NCBI RefSeq assembly: GCF_047501535.1
Contig: NZ_JAZDRJ010000001.1
Location: forward strand, 310,001-374,000
Direction of reading: 5' to 3'
Length of the DNA: 64,000 nt
Source: Yanghanlia sp047501535
GTDB taxonomy: Bacteria; Pseudomonadota; Gammaproteobacteria; Burkholderiales; Burkholderiaceae_B
Part shown: one piece after another, positions 25,052 through 33,902 of the stretch
Position numbering within the stretch: position 1 is the stretch's first letter
How the letters are laid out: each line of letters starts with the position of its first letter
Translations under genes and position numbers: made by a program
The notes under the pieces: generated by a model
Told to the model about the DNA's origin: nothing
The model's database searches: none
What the model saw: the letters and a program-made list of their open reading frames with translations, nothing else

Positions 25052-26572
25052 TTAAATCGGCTCGTCCAGGCCGTTCTGAACCTGCTCTGCTGCGCGCAGT
25101 ACCGCACGGGCCTTGGCCTCAGTTTCCAGCCATTCTTTTTCTGGGTCGGAGTCGGCCACAATGCCGGCTGCCGCCTGAACGTACAGCATGCCGTCCTTGA
25201 TGAGCCCGGTTCGGATAGCAATCGCCACATCCATTTCGCCCCCGTAGCTCATGTAGCCAGCAGCGCCGCCGTAAATGCCGCGTCGCACCGGCTCAAGCTC
25301 GTCGATGATCTCCATGGCCCGCACTTTGGGCGCCCCCGTCAGGGTGCCCGCCGGGAACGTGGCACGTAACACGTCCATATTGCTCATATCGTCTTGCAAC
25401 TCACCCGCTACGTTGGAAACCAAGTGCATAACATGGGAGTAACGTTCAATGCTCATGGTGTCCGTCACCTCAACCGTGCCGGTTTTCGCCACGCGTCCCA
25501 CATCATTGCGTGCCAAGTCGATCAACATGACGTGTTCGGCTCTTTCTTTGGGGTCGGCGATCAGCTCTTCCGCCAAGCGCACATCTTCTTCCGGTGTGGC
25601 GCCCCGCTTCCGGGTACCCGCCAGTGGCCGGATGGTGACCATGGTTTTGCGCTCCTGCTCTTTTTCGACAATTTCCTGACGCACCAGAATTTCCGGTGAT
25701 GAGCCCACTACATGGAAGTCGTCGAAGTTCCAGTAGTACAGATAAGGCGAGGGGTTTAGAGAGCGCAATGAGCGGTATAGCGACAGTGGGGAGTCGCGAT
25801 AGGGCTTGGCGATAACCTGGCCGACCTGCACCTGCATGACATCCCCTGCGGCAATGTATTCCTTGGCCTTCAGAACGGCAGCGATGTAGTCTTCCTTCGC
25901 AAAATCACGCCGTTCCTGCGTCTGCATGCTGGCATAAGCGTAGGGGATGGTCAGGGGCGTGCGCAGTTTTTCACGCAATTGTTTCTGGCGTCGCTTGGCC
26001 AGAGAATAGGCCTCGGGCTCGGCCGGGTCGGCGTAGACCAGAATATAGGTGCGGCCAGCCAGGTTATCGACGATTACCAGCTCATCAACCTGTAGCAGCA
26101 TGATGTCGGGCGTGCCCCCTTCCTGACCGGCGGGAAATGGCTTGGTAGCCGCACCGAGCCGGGGTTCCATGTGGCGCACGGTGTCATAACCGAAGTAGCC
26201 GGCGAACCCGCCTGCGAAACGCGGCATACCGGGGCGCAATGCTACTTTGAAGCGCTGCTGGTAGGCCTCAATGAAGGCCAGAGGGTCGCCTTCGTGAGTT
26301 TCAACAACTTCACCCTTGTGCACGACTTCCGTGGTAGTGCCGCGTGAGCGGATCACGGTTTTAGCAGGCAGGCCGATGAAGGAATAGCGCCCGAAGCGTT
26401 CGCCGCCTACGACGGATTCCAGCAGGCAGCTGTTGCGGCCGCCCTCGGGGCCGCTGTGCGCCAGTTTCAAGTAAATGGCTAGTGGTGTGTCAAGGTCGGC
26501 ATAGGTTTCCGCGATCAGCGGTATGCGGTTGTAGCCTTGGGCGGCTAGAGCGTTGAACTCGATTTCTGTCAT
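25052..26572 (-). CDS. trpE: Anthranilate synthase component I TrpE
   Basis: Turns chorismate into anthranilate with ammonia from TrpG. The product has 506 residues from ATG 26572, preceded by AGAGG; an ATG five codons upstream is less well placed. It has the feedback-site region LLESVVGGERFGRYSF near the N-terminus and the catalytic C-terminal motifs FPAGTLTGAPKVRAMEIID and YGGAAGYMSYGGEMDVAI. A leader peptide rich in Trp and a terminator precede it, so it is regulated by attenuation. Confidence 0.95.
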   Translation of the reverse strand: MTEIEFNALAAQGYNRIPLIAETYADLDTPLAIYLKLAHSGPEGGRNSCLLESVVGGERFGRYSFIGLPAKTVIRSRGTTTEVVHKGEVVETHEGDPLAFIEAYQQRFKVALRPGMPRFAGGFAGYFGYDTVRHMEPRLGAATKPFPAGQEGGTPDIMLLQVDELVIVDNLAGRTYILVYADPAEPEAYSLAKRRQKQLREKLRTPLTIPYAYASMQTQERRDFAKEDYIAAVLKAKEYIAAGDVMQVQVGQVIAKPYRDSPLSLYRSLRSLNPSPYLYYWNFDDFHVVGSSPEILVRQEIVEKEQERKTMVTIRPLAGTRKRGATPEEDVRLAEELIADPKERAEHVMLIDLARNDVGRVAKTGTVEVTDTMSIERYSHVMHLVSNVAGELQDDMSNMDVLRATFPAGTLTGAPKVRAMEIIDELEPVRRGIYGGAAGYMSYGGEMDVAIAIRTGLIKDGMLYVQAAAGIVADSDPEKEWLETEAKARAVLRAAEQVQNGLDEPI

Positions 26573-26611
26573 GAGTGCCTCTTGCATTGTGATCTTGAGG
26601 CCGGGACAGAT

Positions 26612-26648
26612 AAAACAAAAAGCCCGGCCATTTCCTGGTTACCGGGCT
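26612..26648 (-). terminator. trp attenuator terminator
   Basis: On the minus strand AGCCCGG and CCGGGCT (arms 26642-26648 and 26621-26627) form a stem followed by TTTTTGTTTT. It lies between trpL and trpE and is the expected attenuator. When Trp-tRNA is short, the ribosome stalled on trpL should favour an alternative fold and read-through. Confidence 0.85.
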
Positions 26649-26715
26649 GCGTGGTGTGTGTTGCTGGCCGGAGAACCACGGATACATTCGTGGCGCGCCG
26701 GAAGGGGGTATGAAT

Positions 26716-26793
26716 TTACCGCGACCCGGATGACATGTACCACCAGCGCCAATAGGCGCCAGGAACGATGTACGAGTTGCGGGAAATGTTCAT
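26716..26793 (-). CDS. trpL: trp operon leader peptide TrpL
   Basis: A 25-residue open frame upstream of trpE reads MNISRNSYIVPGAYWRWWYM and then SSGSR. Three Trp codons in a span of four (WRWW) are the mark of a ribosome-stalling leader. The stop is followed by about 70 nt and then the attenuator stem-loop. Its size, Trp cluster and position fit the classical trp attenuation mechanism. It governs trpE only, because trpGDC lies beyond an opposing gene. Confidence 0.85.
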   Translation of the reverse strand: MNISRNSYIVPGAYWRWWYMSSGSR

Positions 26794-26819
26794 GATGATT
26801 TGACTAGTGTTCCGTTGCC

Positions 26820-26848
26820 GAAAAACGCGGGCCGTATGCCGGGCTGCG
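26820..26848 (-). terminator. Possible terminator between gph and trpL
   Basis: The minus strand has a GC-rich imperfect stem (CGCAGCC with GGCCCGCG) followed by five T. It would stop transcripts from gph and leave trpL–trpE to its own promoter. The stem has a mismatch, so confidence is modest. Confidence 0.4.
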
Positions 26849-26852
26849 ATGG

Positions 26853-27530
26853 TTAATGCGCGGATTTGAAGGCCCACTTATATGCGTCTTCGATTCCAAA
26901 AACTATACCATCAATGTCTAGCGTGTGTATATCGCGGCCCTCGTTGTAGCCGTAAGGCACGGCGAGCACGGTGATGCCTGCGGCGCGCGCGGCCAGCGCG
27001 TCGTTAATGGAATCGCCAATGGCCAGAGCCTCGGCCGGGGCGCAGCCCAGCAGTTCGCAAGCATGCAGCAAAGGCATGGGGTCGGGCTTTTTACGTGAGC
27101 ACGTGTCGCCGCAGACCACGGCGTCGAACCAAGGCTCCAAGCCACTGTGCTTGAGCAGGGGCATTGTGAACTCAGTCGGCTTGTTGGTTACCACCGCGAG
27201 CTTCACACCTTGCGAGCGGAAGGCGTTTAAGCCTTCTTGAACGCCCGGGTACAGACGCGCTTCGCGCCCATTGGTTAAGTGGTAGTGACGGTTGAAGATA
27301 TTAAGCGCAGAGGCTACTGAAGCATCGTCAGCGGGCAAGTTCACCCGCGAGTCAGTCAGGCAGCGCCACACGAGGTGGGCCGTGCCCTTGCCGACAAAGG
27401 TGCAAATATCGTCGATTGGCAGTTGCGGCTTGCCGATTTCAGCCAACATGGCGTTGGCTGCAGCAGACAGATCGGGAATGGTATCCAGCAGGGTGCCGTC
27501 AAGGTCGATAAGAATGGCGTGGTAGGGCAT
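26853..27530 (-). CDS. gph: Phosphoglycolate phosphatase Gph
   Basis: A 225-residue HAD hydrolase that removes 2-phosphoglycolate. It begins with the catalytic loop LIDLDGTLLDTIPD (nucleophile and acid Asp), then VVTNKPTEF (motif II), the Lys in SRKKPDP and the acidic IGDSINDALAARAAG (motif IV). Relatives keep rpe, gph and trpE in a row. Here trpE still follows on the same strand, but rpe is separated by a diguanylate-type gene. Confidence 0.9.
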   Translation of the reverse strand: MPYHAILIDLDGTLLDTIPDLSAAANAMLAEIGKPQLPIDDICTFVGKGTAHLVWRCLTDSRVNLPADDASVASALNIFNRHYHLTNGREARLYPGVQEGLNAFRSQGVKLAVVTNKPTEFTMPLLKHSGLEPWFDAVVCGDTCSRKKPDPMPLLHACELLGCAPAEALAIGDSINDALAARAAGITVLAVPYGYNEGRDIHTLDIDGIVFGIEDAYKWAFKSAH

Positions 27531-27663
27531 GAGGCGAGTCTAAAAGTGGCTGTCGTTCTGGTACAGATGTTCTCATAAAAGCCTCGTGTCGGGAGGGAGG
27601 TATCCCGTCGCCGTGTCTAATTCTCTAAACGGCATCCCGGATCACGTTCCGGAGCATCAAACC

Positions 27664-27798
27664 ATGATCCGCACGCTTTGGGCCATCACTTTGCCCAGCC
27701 GTTATACTCCTCCCCACGTCAGGGCGTTCATCGCTTTTTTAAGGGCGCAGATTCGGGAAAATCACCCCGAAGGGCTTATGCCTTGCCCTTCGCTTTGA
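27664..27798 (+). pseudogene. Possible LysR C-terminal remnant
   Basis: Within a short frame, ITLPSRYTPPHVRAFIAFLR resembles the last strand and helix of LysR substrate-binding domains, where 'PSR..PP.VRAFIDFL' is a common ending. No DNA-binding domain or other LysR part precedes it. It lies in the gap where the rpe–gph synteny is broken, so it may be debris of an inserted and lost regulator. Recognition is by eye from a short match. Confidence 0.4.
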
Positions 27799-27825
27799 CT
27801 AACACTCTGGAGGAACCACATATAA

Positions 27826-27933
27826 ATGCTGCGTGTCGCATGCCGCTTGTGCTGTGCTTCCTTAATCGAACTGTCACTTCCGGCGTTTATATTCCGTATT
27901 TGTATTGAAAGGATTACCGCTTGCCTGAAGTGA
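27826..27933 (+). CDS. Short Cys-rich ORF before the EAL–GGDEF gene
   Basis: A 35-codon frame with GGAGGA 11 bp upstream of its ATG encodes a hydrophobic product with five Cys (it begins MLRVACRLCCASLIEL). It ends 30 bp before the EAL–GGDEF start. It may be a leader peptide or chance. I do not recognise it. Confidence 0.25.
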   Translation: MLRVACRLCCASLIELSLPAFIFRICIERITACLK

Positions 27934-27963
27934 TGGGTATTGTGGGTAATACGGACGCAGGCC

Positions 27964-29709
27964 ATGCTTAATTCCATCTTGCAGGACAACCGGCTCATCC
28001 CCTTGTTTCAACCGGTTGTTGATCTTAATGGCGGCGGAATCATCGGCTATGAAGGACTGATACGCGGTCCTATGGATTCACCCTTGCATTCTCCTATCGC
28101 GCTGTTTGACAGAGCGCGTCGCGACGGGCGGGTGGCCGAGTTGGAAACGCGTTGCCATACCACGCATATTGAAAGTTTTATTCAGCTTGGGCTTGAAGGA
28201 AAGCTGTTCCTGAACACGAGTCCCGGTGTCATGATCGGTGCTTATTTGGGAAACGCGATTCCGGTGCCGGGGCAGGATGCGGGGGTGGAAGGGCAGATCG
28301 TCATTGAATTCACCGAAGGGATGGGCGGCATATCCTATGATCGTTTGCGCGACGCCATTACCCTCTATCGAAAGCAAGGTTTGCAACTGGCGCTGGATGA
28401 TATCGGTGAAGGGTTTTCCAGCCTGCGCCGTTGGTCAGAGCTGCGACCAGAATATGTCAAGATCGATAAGTATTTTGTGGAGGATATTGACCGCGACCCG
28501 GTGAAGCGGCAGTTTGTGCAAGCGATGGTGGAAATCGCTTTGCAGGCGAATGCCACCGTTATTGCTGAAGGCATCGAGACGGAGGCCGAACTTGAGGCGG
28601 TGCGCAGCCTCGGTGTGAAGTGTGGTCAGGGCTACTTATTGGGCTACCCTTCAGCCCGACCTCTGCGGCAGGTGGAAGGGCGTGTCAAGGGGATGCTGGG
28701 TGTGCAGCGGCGGCCAAAGAAAAGCGCGCCGGCCCGCCCCGGCATCGCCACTGCTCGTAAAGTGTTGCGTGAGGTGCCGACAGTGCTGAATACGGTGCCC
28801 ACCAACGAGGTCTATTCGATTTTCGAGAATCAGCCCGATTTACAAGTGCTGGCCGTCTTATGTGATGGCGTACCGGTTGGCTTGATTCACCGTACGCGAA
28901 TGCTCGACAGGCTGGCCCGGCCTTACCAGCGAGAGCTCTATGGCACCAAGCCCTGTTCGCATTTCATCGAAAACGAGCCGCTGATTGTGGATCACAACAC
29001 CAGCTTGCAAGACCTGGCGCACCTGTTTACTGAGAAGAACCCGCATCACCTGTTTGAGGGCTTCATCATTACTGCCGATCAGGCCTTCATCGGTGTGGGG
29101 ACAGGTTTTGACCTGCTGCGAGAAATCACTCAGATGCAGATAGAAGCTGCACGTTACGCCAACCCGCTTACTCAGCTGCCCGGCAATGTGCCGATTAACG
29201 AGCATCTCGATATGCTGCTGGAAAACGGCGAGGCCTTTGCCGTGTGTTACGTCGACCTTGATAATTTCAAGCCGTTCAACGATCTATATGGTTATCGCAA
29301 TGGCGATGAAGCCATACAGCTGACTGCCAGATTACTGAGCGAACATATAGATGTTGAGCGGGATTTTCTCGGGCATATCGGTGGTGATGACTTCATCATC
29401 ATCTTTCGCAGCGGCGACTGGAAGCGGCGCTGCCAAGCCGTAGTCGACGGTTTTCCTCAGGCCAGCCGGTTTCTGTACCAGCCCGATCATCTAGCGGCAG
29501 GGGGCTATATGGCACTGAACCGGCAAGGCGAGGAAGTCTTTCATCACTTACTGAGCATTTCGCTGGGTGTAGTGCGGATGGATGGCCAGCAACGGCTGCC
29601 AAGCGCACAGGTTGCGGAAATGGCTACAGCGGCTAAGGCCCAGGCCAAGAAGATGGCCGGTAATGCCCTGTTTGTAGAGCGCAGGGCATTATTTGAGTGT
29701 GTGCATTAA
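27964..29709 (+). CDS. EAL–CBS-like–GGDEF cyclic-di-GMP protein
   Basis: A 581-residue cytoplasmic protein with no membrane segment. Residues about 5-240 form an EAL domain: YEGLIRG in place of EALxR, the acidic LDDIGEGF, EYVKID and AEGIETEAEL, so the metal-binding residues look mostly kept. A CBS-like middle (about 290-400) precedes a C-terminal GGDEF domain with the active-site loop HIGGDDF. This EAL–CBS–GGDEF order occurs in known c-di-GMP phosphodiesterases. ATG 27964 is preferred over TTG 27940. It splits rpe from gph on the opposite strand. Confidence 0.82.
   Translation: MLNSILQDNRLIPLFQPVVDLNGGGIIGYEGLIRGPMDSPLHSPIALFDRARRDGRVAELETRCHTTHIESFIQLGLEGKLFLNTSPGVMIGAYLGNAIPVPGQDAGVEGQIVIEFTEGMGGISYDRLRDAITLYRKQGLQLALDDIGEGFSSLRRWSELRPEYVKIDKYFVEDIDRDPVKRQFVQAMVEIALQANATVIAEGIETEAELEAVRSLGVKCGQGYLLGYPSARPLRQVEGRVKGMLGVQRRPKKSAPARPGIATARKVLREVPTVLNTVPTNEVYSIFENQPDLQVLAVLCDGVPVGLIHRTRMLDRLARPYQRELYGTKPCSHFIENEPLIVDHNTSLQDLAHLFTEKNPHHLFEGFIITADQAFIGVGTGFDLLREITQMQIEAARYANPLTQLPGNVPINEHLDMLLENGEAFAVCYVDLDNFKPFNDLYGYRNGDEAIQLTARLLSEHIDVERDFLGHIGGDDFIIIFRSGDWKRRCQAVVDGFPQASRFLYQPDHLAAGGYMALNRQGEEVFHHLLSISLGVVRMDGQQRLPSAQVAEMATAAKAQAKKMAGNALFVERRALFECVH
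29661..29691 (+). repeat. Perfect inverted repeat at the end of the EAL–GGDEF gene
   Basis: TAATGCCCTG (29661-29670) and CAGGGCATTA (29682-29691) form a perfect 10-bp stem inside the last codons of the gene, followed by TTTGAG. It could act as a terminator that overlaps coding sequence, but the U-tract is short. Confidence 0.35.
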
Positions 29710-29749
29710 AGCTGTGCGTATTGCCGCCTAAGCCTCAGGCAGCCCCGCT

Positions 29750-30448
29750 TCATACAGCCTGCTTTCCCGCTTTAAGCACTTCAGCGCGCATGGCGTCGAT
29801 CACGGCGCGGTAGTCTGGGGCGCCAAATACCGCTGAGCCCGCCACAAAAGTGTCGGCGCCGGCTGCGTAGATCGCGCCGATGTTGTCGACCTTCACGCCA
29901 CCGTCGACTTCCAGGCGTATAGATTGCCCGCCCGCTTGTTGCCAGGCATTGATGCGTTGCCTGGCTTCACGCAGTTTGTGCAGGGTATTGGGGATGAATT
30001 GCTGGCCGCCAAAGCCTGGGTTAACCGACATCAACAACACGATGTCCAGTTTGTCCATGACATAGTCCATCCAGCCAAGCGGCGTGGCCGGGTTGAACAC
30101 CAGCCCCGCCTTGCAGCCGTGGTCGCGAATCAGGGCCAGTGTGCGGTCGGGGTGACGTGACGCTTCGGGGTGGAAAGTGATGATATTGGCACCCGCTTTG
30201 GCGAATTGCGGGATAATGGCGTCGACAGGTTCCACCATGAGGTGAACGTCTATCGGCGCTGTGGTATGCGGCCGTATGGCTTCGCAAACCATGGGCCCTA
30301 TCGTCAAGTTGGGCACATAATGGTTGTCCATTACATCGAAGTGGATCCAATCGGCGCCTGCATCAACAACGTTGCGCACTTCTTCCCCCAAACGGGCGAA
30401 ATCGGCGGAAAGCAGGCTGGGAGCAATACAGATGTCTGGTAGGGTCAT
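29750..30448 (-). CDS. rpe: Ribulose-phosphate 3-epimerase Rpe
   Basis: Interconverts ribulose 5-phosphate and xylulose 5-phosphate. The product has 232 residues from ATG 30448 (MTLPDICIAPSLLSADFARL). Metal and catalytic motifs are WIHFDVMDNHYVPNLTIGP, HLMVEP, LMSVNPGFGGQQFI and LEVDGGVK. It is divergent from mltA with only about 20 bp between likely starts. In several relatives apaG lies between rpe and mltA; it is not here. Confidence 0.95.
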   Translation of the reverse strand: MTLPDICIAPSLLSADFARLGEEVRNVVDAGADWIHFDVMDNHYVPNLTIGPMVCEAIRPHTTAPIDVHLMVEPVDAIIPQFAKAGANIITFHPEASRHPDRTLALIRDHGCKAGLVFNPATPLGWMDYVMDKLDIVLLMSVNPGFGGQQFIPNTLHKLREARQRINAWQQAGGQSIRLEVDGGVKVDNIGAIYAAGADTFVAGSAVFGAPDYRAVIDAMRAEVLKAGKQAV

Positions 30449-30470
30449 AGCAGAGGAACGATAAAAGGAA

Positions 30471-31859
30471 ATGACGGCAACAATGAGTGTATTGCAGTTT
30501 GACCCCAGGCCAGAGCACACGCTTCGTTATTTGCGGCGAGAAACGCCGCGAAAACCGCAAGGGGCGAGGTGGCCGCGTTCACTACGGGCGCTCGGGCCGG
30601 TTGCTGTAGCGGTTCTGCTGGCCGCGTGTTCTTCAGTGCCGCTGGATGAGCCGAGTGAAACGCCGGTGGCGGATATCGACATCCTGCAACAGCCTTTAAG
30701 GGTTCCGGCGCTTGATGCCATGCGCGATAGTGCGCCGCGTAAGCTTGAGGGTGGGTTTGTGCCGGTCGGCTGGGGCGCCTTGCCCTCCTGGGCTGACGAT
30801 GACCTCTCCCAGCTGTGGCCGGTGCTTATCAATAATTGCAAGGGCTTGATGCGCCCTACCGGCGGTTCCCTGGTGCAGCAGGCCCGCGCCACGCCTCGTG
30901 TCTGGCAGCCAGTGTGCGCGGCGGCAGCGCAGGCCCAACCACAGGGCAGTGCGCAAGTGCGCGCTTTTATCGAACAGCACTTGCAGCCTTGGCGCCTGCT
31001 CGATGAACAAGGCAAGCCCGCCCGCAATACGGTTACTGGTTACTACGAGCCATTGATTCACGGAGCCCGCACGCGCGGCGGCGACTACCAATGGCCTTTG
31101 TATCAGCCCCCCCACGATCTGCTGACCATCGACTTGGGCAGCGTGTACCCCGAACTGGCGGGTAAACGGGTGCGCGGCAAGCTTGATGGAAAACGCGTGG
31201 TGCCTTACGACACACGCGCAGAAATCGCCGCCTCTCCCGGCCGCCAGCCGCCAGCCATTGTGTGGGCGAACGACCCAGTCGAAGCGTTTTTCTTACAGAT
31301 ACAAGGGTCGGGAAGGGTGCAATTGCCTGATGGAAAAATGATCCGTCTGGCGTACGCTGATCACAATGGTCGGCCTTATGCATCCATTGGCCGCTGGCTG
31401 GCCGACAAAGGTGAGCTGCCGCTGGCACAGACTTCCATGCAGAACATCAAGGCGTGGGCCAAGCGCAACCCGCATCGGGTGCAAGAAATGCTGAACGCCA
31501 ATCCGGCCATGGTGTTCTTCCGCGAAGAGGCGGTGGCAGGCTCTGAGGCGGGTGCAGATTTTGGCCCTAAAGGCGCTTACGGTATACCGCTAGCTGGTCA
31601 GCGGGCCATAGCAGTTGATACCCGTTACGTGCCCTTGGGGGCGCCTGTATACCTTGCCACCACCATGCCCTCAAGCTCACAACCTTTGAGACGGCTGGTT
31701 TTCGCTCAAGACACTGGGGCCGCAATAAAGGGCGCCGCGCGCGCCGACTTCTATTGGGGGTTTGGCGATGAAGCAGGCGCTTTGGCAGGCAGGATGAAAC
31801 AAAACGGTGAAATGTGGGTCTTGTGGCCCAAACAGGCAGGAGCTCCCTCGGCAAGATGA
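30471..31859 (+). CDS. mltA: Membrane-bound lytic murein transglycosylase A (MltA)
   Basis: A 462-residue outer-membrane lipoprotein that cleaves peptidoglycan glycan strands. The signal ends in a lipobox, LLAACSS (around residue 50 after a long basic N-terminus, so the true start may be later than ATG 30471). The MltA domain is seen in TGYYEPLIHGARTRGGDYQW and FFLQIQGSGRVQLPDGK, and the C-terminal 3D domain in VPLGAPVYL and FAQDTGAAIKGAARADFYWG, which carry its conserved Asp residues. It overlaps the next gene by 4 bp. Confidence 0.92.
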   Translation: MTATMSVLQFDPRPEHTLRYLRRETPRKPQGARWPRSLRALGPVAVAVLLAACSSVPLDEPSETPVADIDILQQPLRVPALDAMRDSAPRKLEGGFVPVGWGALPSWADDDLSQLWPVLINNCKGLMRPTGGSLVQQARATPRVWQPVCAAAAQAQPQGSAQVRAFIEQHLQPWRLLDEQGKPARNTVTGYYEPLIHGARTRGGDYQWPLYQPPHDLLTIDLGSVYPELAGKRVRGKLDGKRVVPYDTRAEIAASPGRQPPAIVWANDPVEAFFLQIQGSGRVQLPDGKMIRLAYADHNGRPYASIGRWLADKGELPLAQTSMQNIKAWAKRNPHRVQEMLNANPAMVFFREEAVAGSEAGADFGPKGAYGIPLAGQRAIAVDTRYVPLGAPVYLATTMPSSSQPLRRLVFAQDTGAAIKGAARADFYWGFGDEAGALAGRMKQNGEMWVLWPKQAGAPSAR

Positions 31860-33025
31860 GTAAGCAAGGAATACTGGTTTGTGGCAGCGGTGTAGCAGGT
31901 CTGGCCACGGCGCTGGGTCTGGCGCGCAAGGGGTTTAACGTTGAGTTGCTTGGGCCGCCTCCCCCGCGACCGCCGCTGGGGCAAGACGACTATCATCCGC
32001 GTGTGTATGCAATTTCTCAATCCAGCCGCAGCCTGCTTGAATCCTTGGGGGTTTGGCAGATGATGGAAGCCAGGCGGGTCACCCCGGTGGAAGCCATGGA
32101 GGTGCATGGCGATGCGGCGGGCATGGTGATGCTGAATGCCTGGCAGGCAAGCCAAGATGCTTTAGCCTGGATTGTCGAGTCTGGCGAAATGGAACGCGTC
32201 CTGCAGCAGGCCATTCAGGTGTACGGCCTGCGCTGGTGGCAGGAAAAATTCACCCACCTTGAAGGGCGGGTGGTCTGTACGGAAAGTGGCCGCCGGCTGC
32301 CGTTTGATCTGCTGGTCGGTGCGGACGGCGCGCGCTCACCAGTGCGTCATAGCGCGGGTATCTTTCATGAGTCGCGGCCCTATGGCGATAGCGGGGTGGT
32401 CGCGCATCTTGATGCAGAGCTTCCCCATCAGAATGTCGCGGTGCAGTGGTTTACCGGCGATTCCATTCTCGCCTTGCTACCCATGCCGGATACCGCCAAT
32501 GGGCATCAGGTGTCCATGGTCTGGTCCTTGCCTGAACAGGCGGCTAACGAGCTCATGGCGATGGAGCCCGAAGCACGTGCCGATTTCCTGGAGAAAAGGC
32601 TGGCGGCAGCAACGGGTGGGCGGTGGGGCCGCCTGAAGCTGCGCAGCACGCCCTTTGCCTTCCCGCTATTCCTGGAGCGTAGCGGCATGATAGGCCCGGG
32701 CATTGCCTTGGTCAGTGATGCCGCGCATCGGGTTCACCCATTGGCCGGCCAGGGGCTTAATCTTGGCTTGGGCGATGTGCAGGAGTTGCTGAACATCCTG
32801 TCGAACAAAGAAAGCTATCGCAGCGTTGGCGATGAGCGTGTGCTCAAACGTTACCGGCGCGCCCGGGCTCAACCGATTTTGGCCATGAGCGTGGCGACCG
32901 ATGGCCTGCACCGGCTGTTCGCTTCGCAGGCGGCGCCCGTAGTGGCATTGCGCAATCTGGGCATGCAGGCGGTTGATCGTTTGCCCATGATTAAGCGGTT
33001 TCTTATCGGCGGCGCAGCGGGTTAA
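31856..33025 (+). CDS. FAD-dependent hydroxylase, UbiH/COQ6 family
   Basis: A 389-residue flavin monooxygenase probably acting in ubiquinone ring hydroxylation. It has the dinucleotide-binding GSGVAGLATALGLA near the N-terminus, the DG motif VGADGARSPVRH and the FAD-ribityl motif DAAHRVHPLAGQGLNLGLGDV, which is the Ubi hydroxylase signature. ATG 31856 overlaps the mltA stop; an upstream in-frame ATG (31814) lies in mltA. UbiH, UbiI and UbiF cannot be told apart here, so no symbol is given. Confidence 0.86.
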   Translation: MSKQGILVCGSGVAGLATALGLARKGFNVELLGPPPPRPPLGQDDYHPRVYAISQSSRSLLESLGVWQMMEARRVTPVEAMEVHGDAAGMVMLNAWQASQDALAWIVESGEMERVLQQAIQVYGLRWWQEKFTHLEGRVVCTESGRRLPFDLLVGADGARSPVRHSAGIFHESRPYGDSGVVAHLDAELPHQNVAVQWFTGDSILALLPMPDTANGHQVSMVWSLPEQAANELMAMEPEARADFLEKRLAAATGGRWGRLKLRSTPFAFPLFLERSGMIGPGIALVSDAAHRVHPLAGQGLNLGLGDVQELLNILSNKESYRSVGDERVLKRYRRARAQPILAMSVATDGLHRLFASQAAPVVALRNLGMQAVDRLPMIKRFLIGGAAG

Positions 33026-33070
33026 CTATGTAAGCTGGCGGGCGGGCGTCGCCCAGCATCAGGAGTATTC

Positions 33071-33856
33071 ATGTTGTTTTGTATCGATTTTCGTCGCATC
33101 CTGGCAGCGGCTGTACTGATCTGCCTGGGGGCCATTCCCGCGTTGGCGGTCGCGCAGGATAAAGTTCTTTCCACTGAGGGCAACGACCCACAAGGCGCGG
33201 TGGTGATCTCCACCGAACAGGTCAGAAAAGGCTTTGAAGAGCGTTTCCCTGGTTTGGGCGTGAACGAGATTTCCACCACACCGTTTCCGGGGCTGTTCGA
33301 GATACGCATAGGCAGTGACTTGCTCTATGTGGATGGCGAAGTGAACTACGTGTTGCAAGGTTCACTGATTGATGCTAAATCGCGCCGCGATCTCACGGCT
33401 CAGCGTCTCGAAGCGCTGTCGAGGGTAGACTTTTCTTCTCTGCCTTTTGAAGCTGCCATCAAGCAGGTAAGGGGCGATGGCAGCCGCCAGATGGCCGTTT
33501 TCGAAGACCCTAACTGCGGCTATTGCAAGTTGCTGCACAAGACGCTGGAAAACATGGACGATGTGACGATCTACACGTTTCTTTTCCCGATATTGTCAGA
33601 AGACTCACATAGCCGTTCGCGCAACATTTGGTGTGCGGAAGATCGTGTCGCCGCCTGGCGCGGCTGGATGCTGGAAAACAAACACCCAGCCACCGCGGAA
33701 TGTGACACGCCGGTTGAGGCGAACTTGGCTTTGGGTAAAAGCCTGATGGTGACGGGTACACCGGCCATCTTCTTTGCAGACGGTACCCGCGTGAATGGTG
33801 CTTTGCGCCAAGCAGACCTGGAAGCCAAGCTGTCGGCAGCGGCACAGTCACAGTAA
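33071..33856 (+). CDS. dsbC: Thiol:disulfide interchange protein DsbC
   Basis: A 261-residue periplasmic disulfide isomerase. A cleavable signal ends at ALAVAQ (about residue 29). The N-terminal dimerisation domain (to about 110) contains YVDGEVNYVLQGSLIDAK, and the thioredoxin-like domain has the active site CGYC at 149-152. A cis-Pro loop (VTGTPAIFFADG) follows. AGGAG lies six bp before the ATG. It corrects wrong disulfides in exported proteins, kept reduced by DsbD. Confidence 0.93.
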   Translation: MLFCIDFRRILAAAVLICLGAIPALAVAQDKVLSTEGNDPQGAVVISTEQVRKGFEERFPGLGVNEISTTPFPGLFEIRIGSDLLYVDGEVNYVLQGSLIDAKSRRDLTAQRLEALSRVDFSSLPFEAAIKQVRGDGSRQMAVFEDPNCGYCKLLHKTLENMDDVTIYTFLFPILSEDSHSRSRNIWCAEDRVAAWRGWMLENKHPATAECDTPVEANLALGKSLMVTGTPAIFFADGTRVNGALRQADLEAKLSAAAQSQ

Positions 33857-33902
33857 AACGACTACTGTCCCGTGCCGCCGCACCGGATTTGCTGCGCCGC
33901 GC

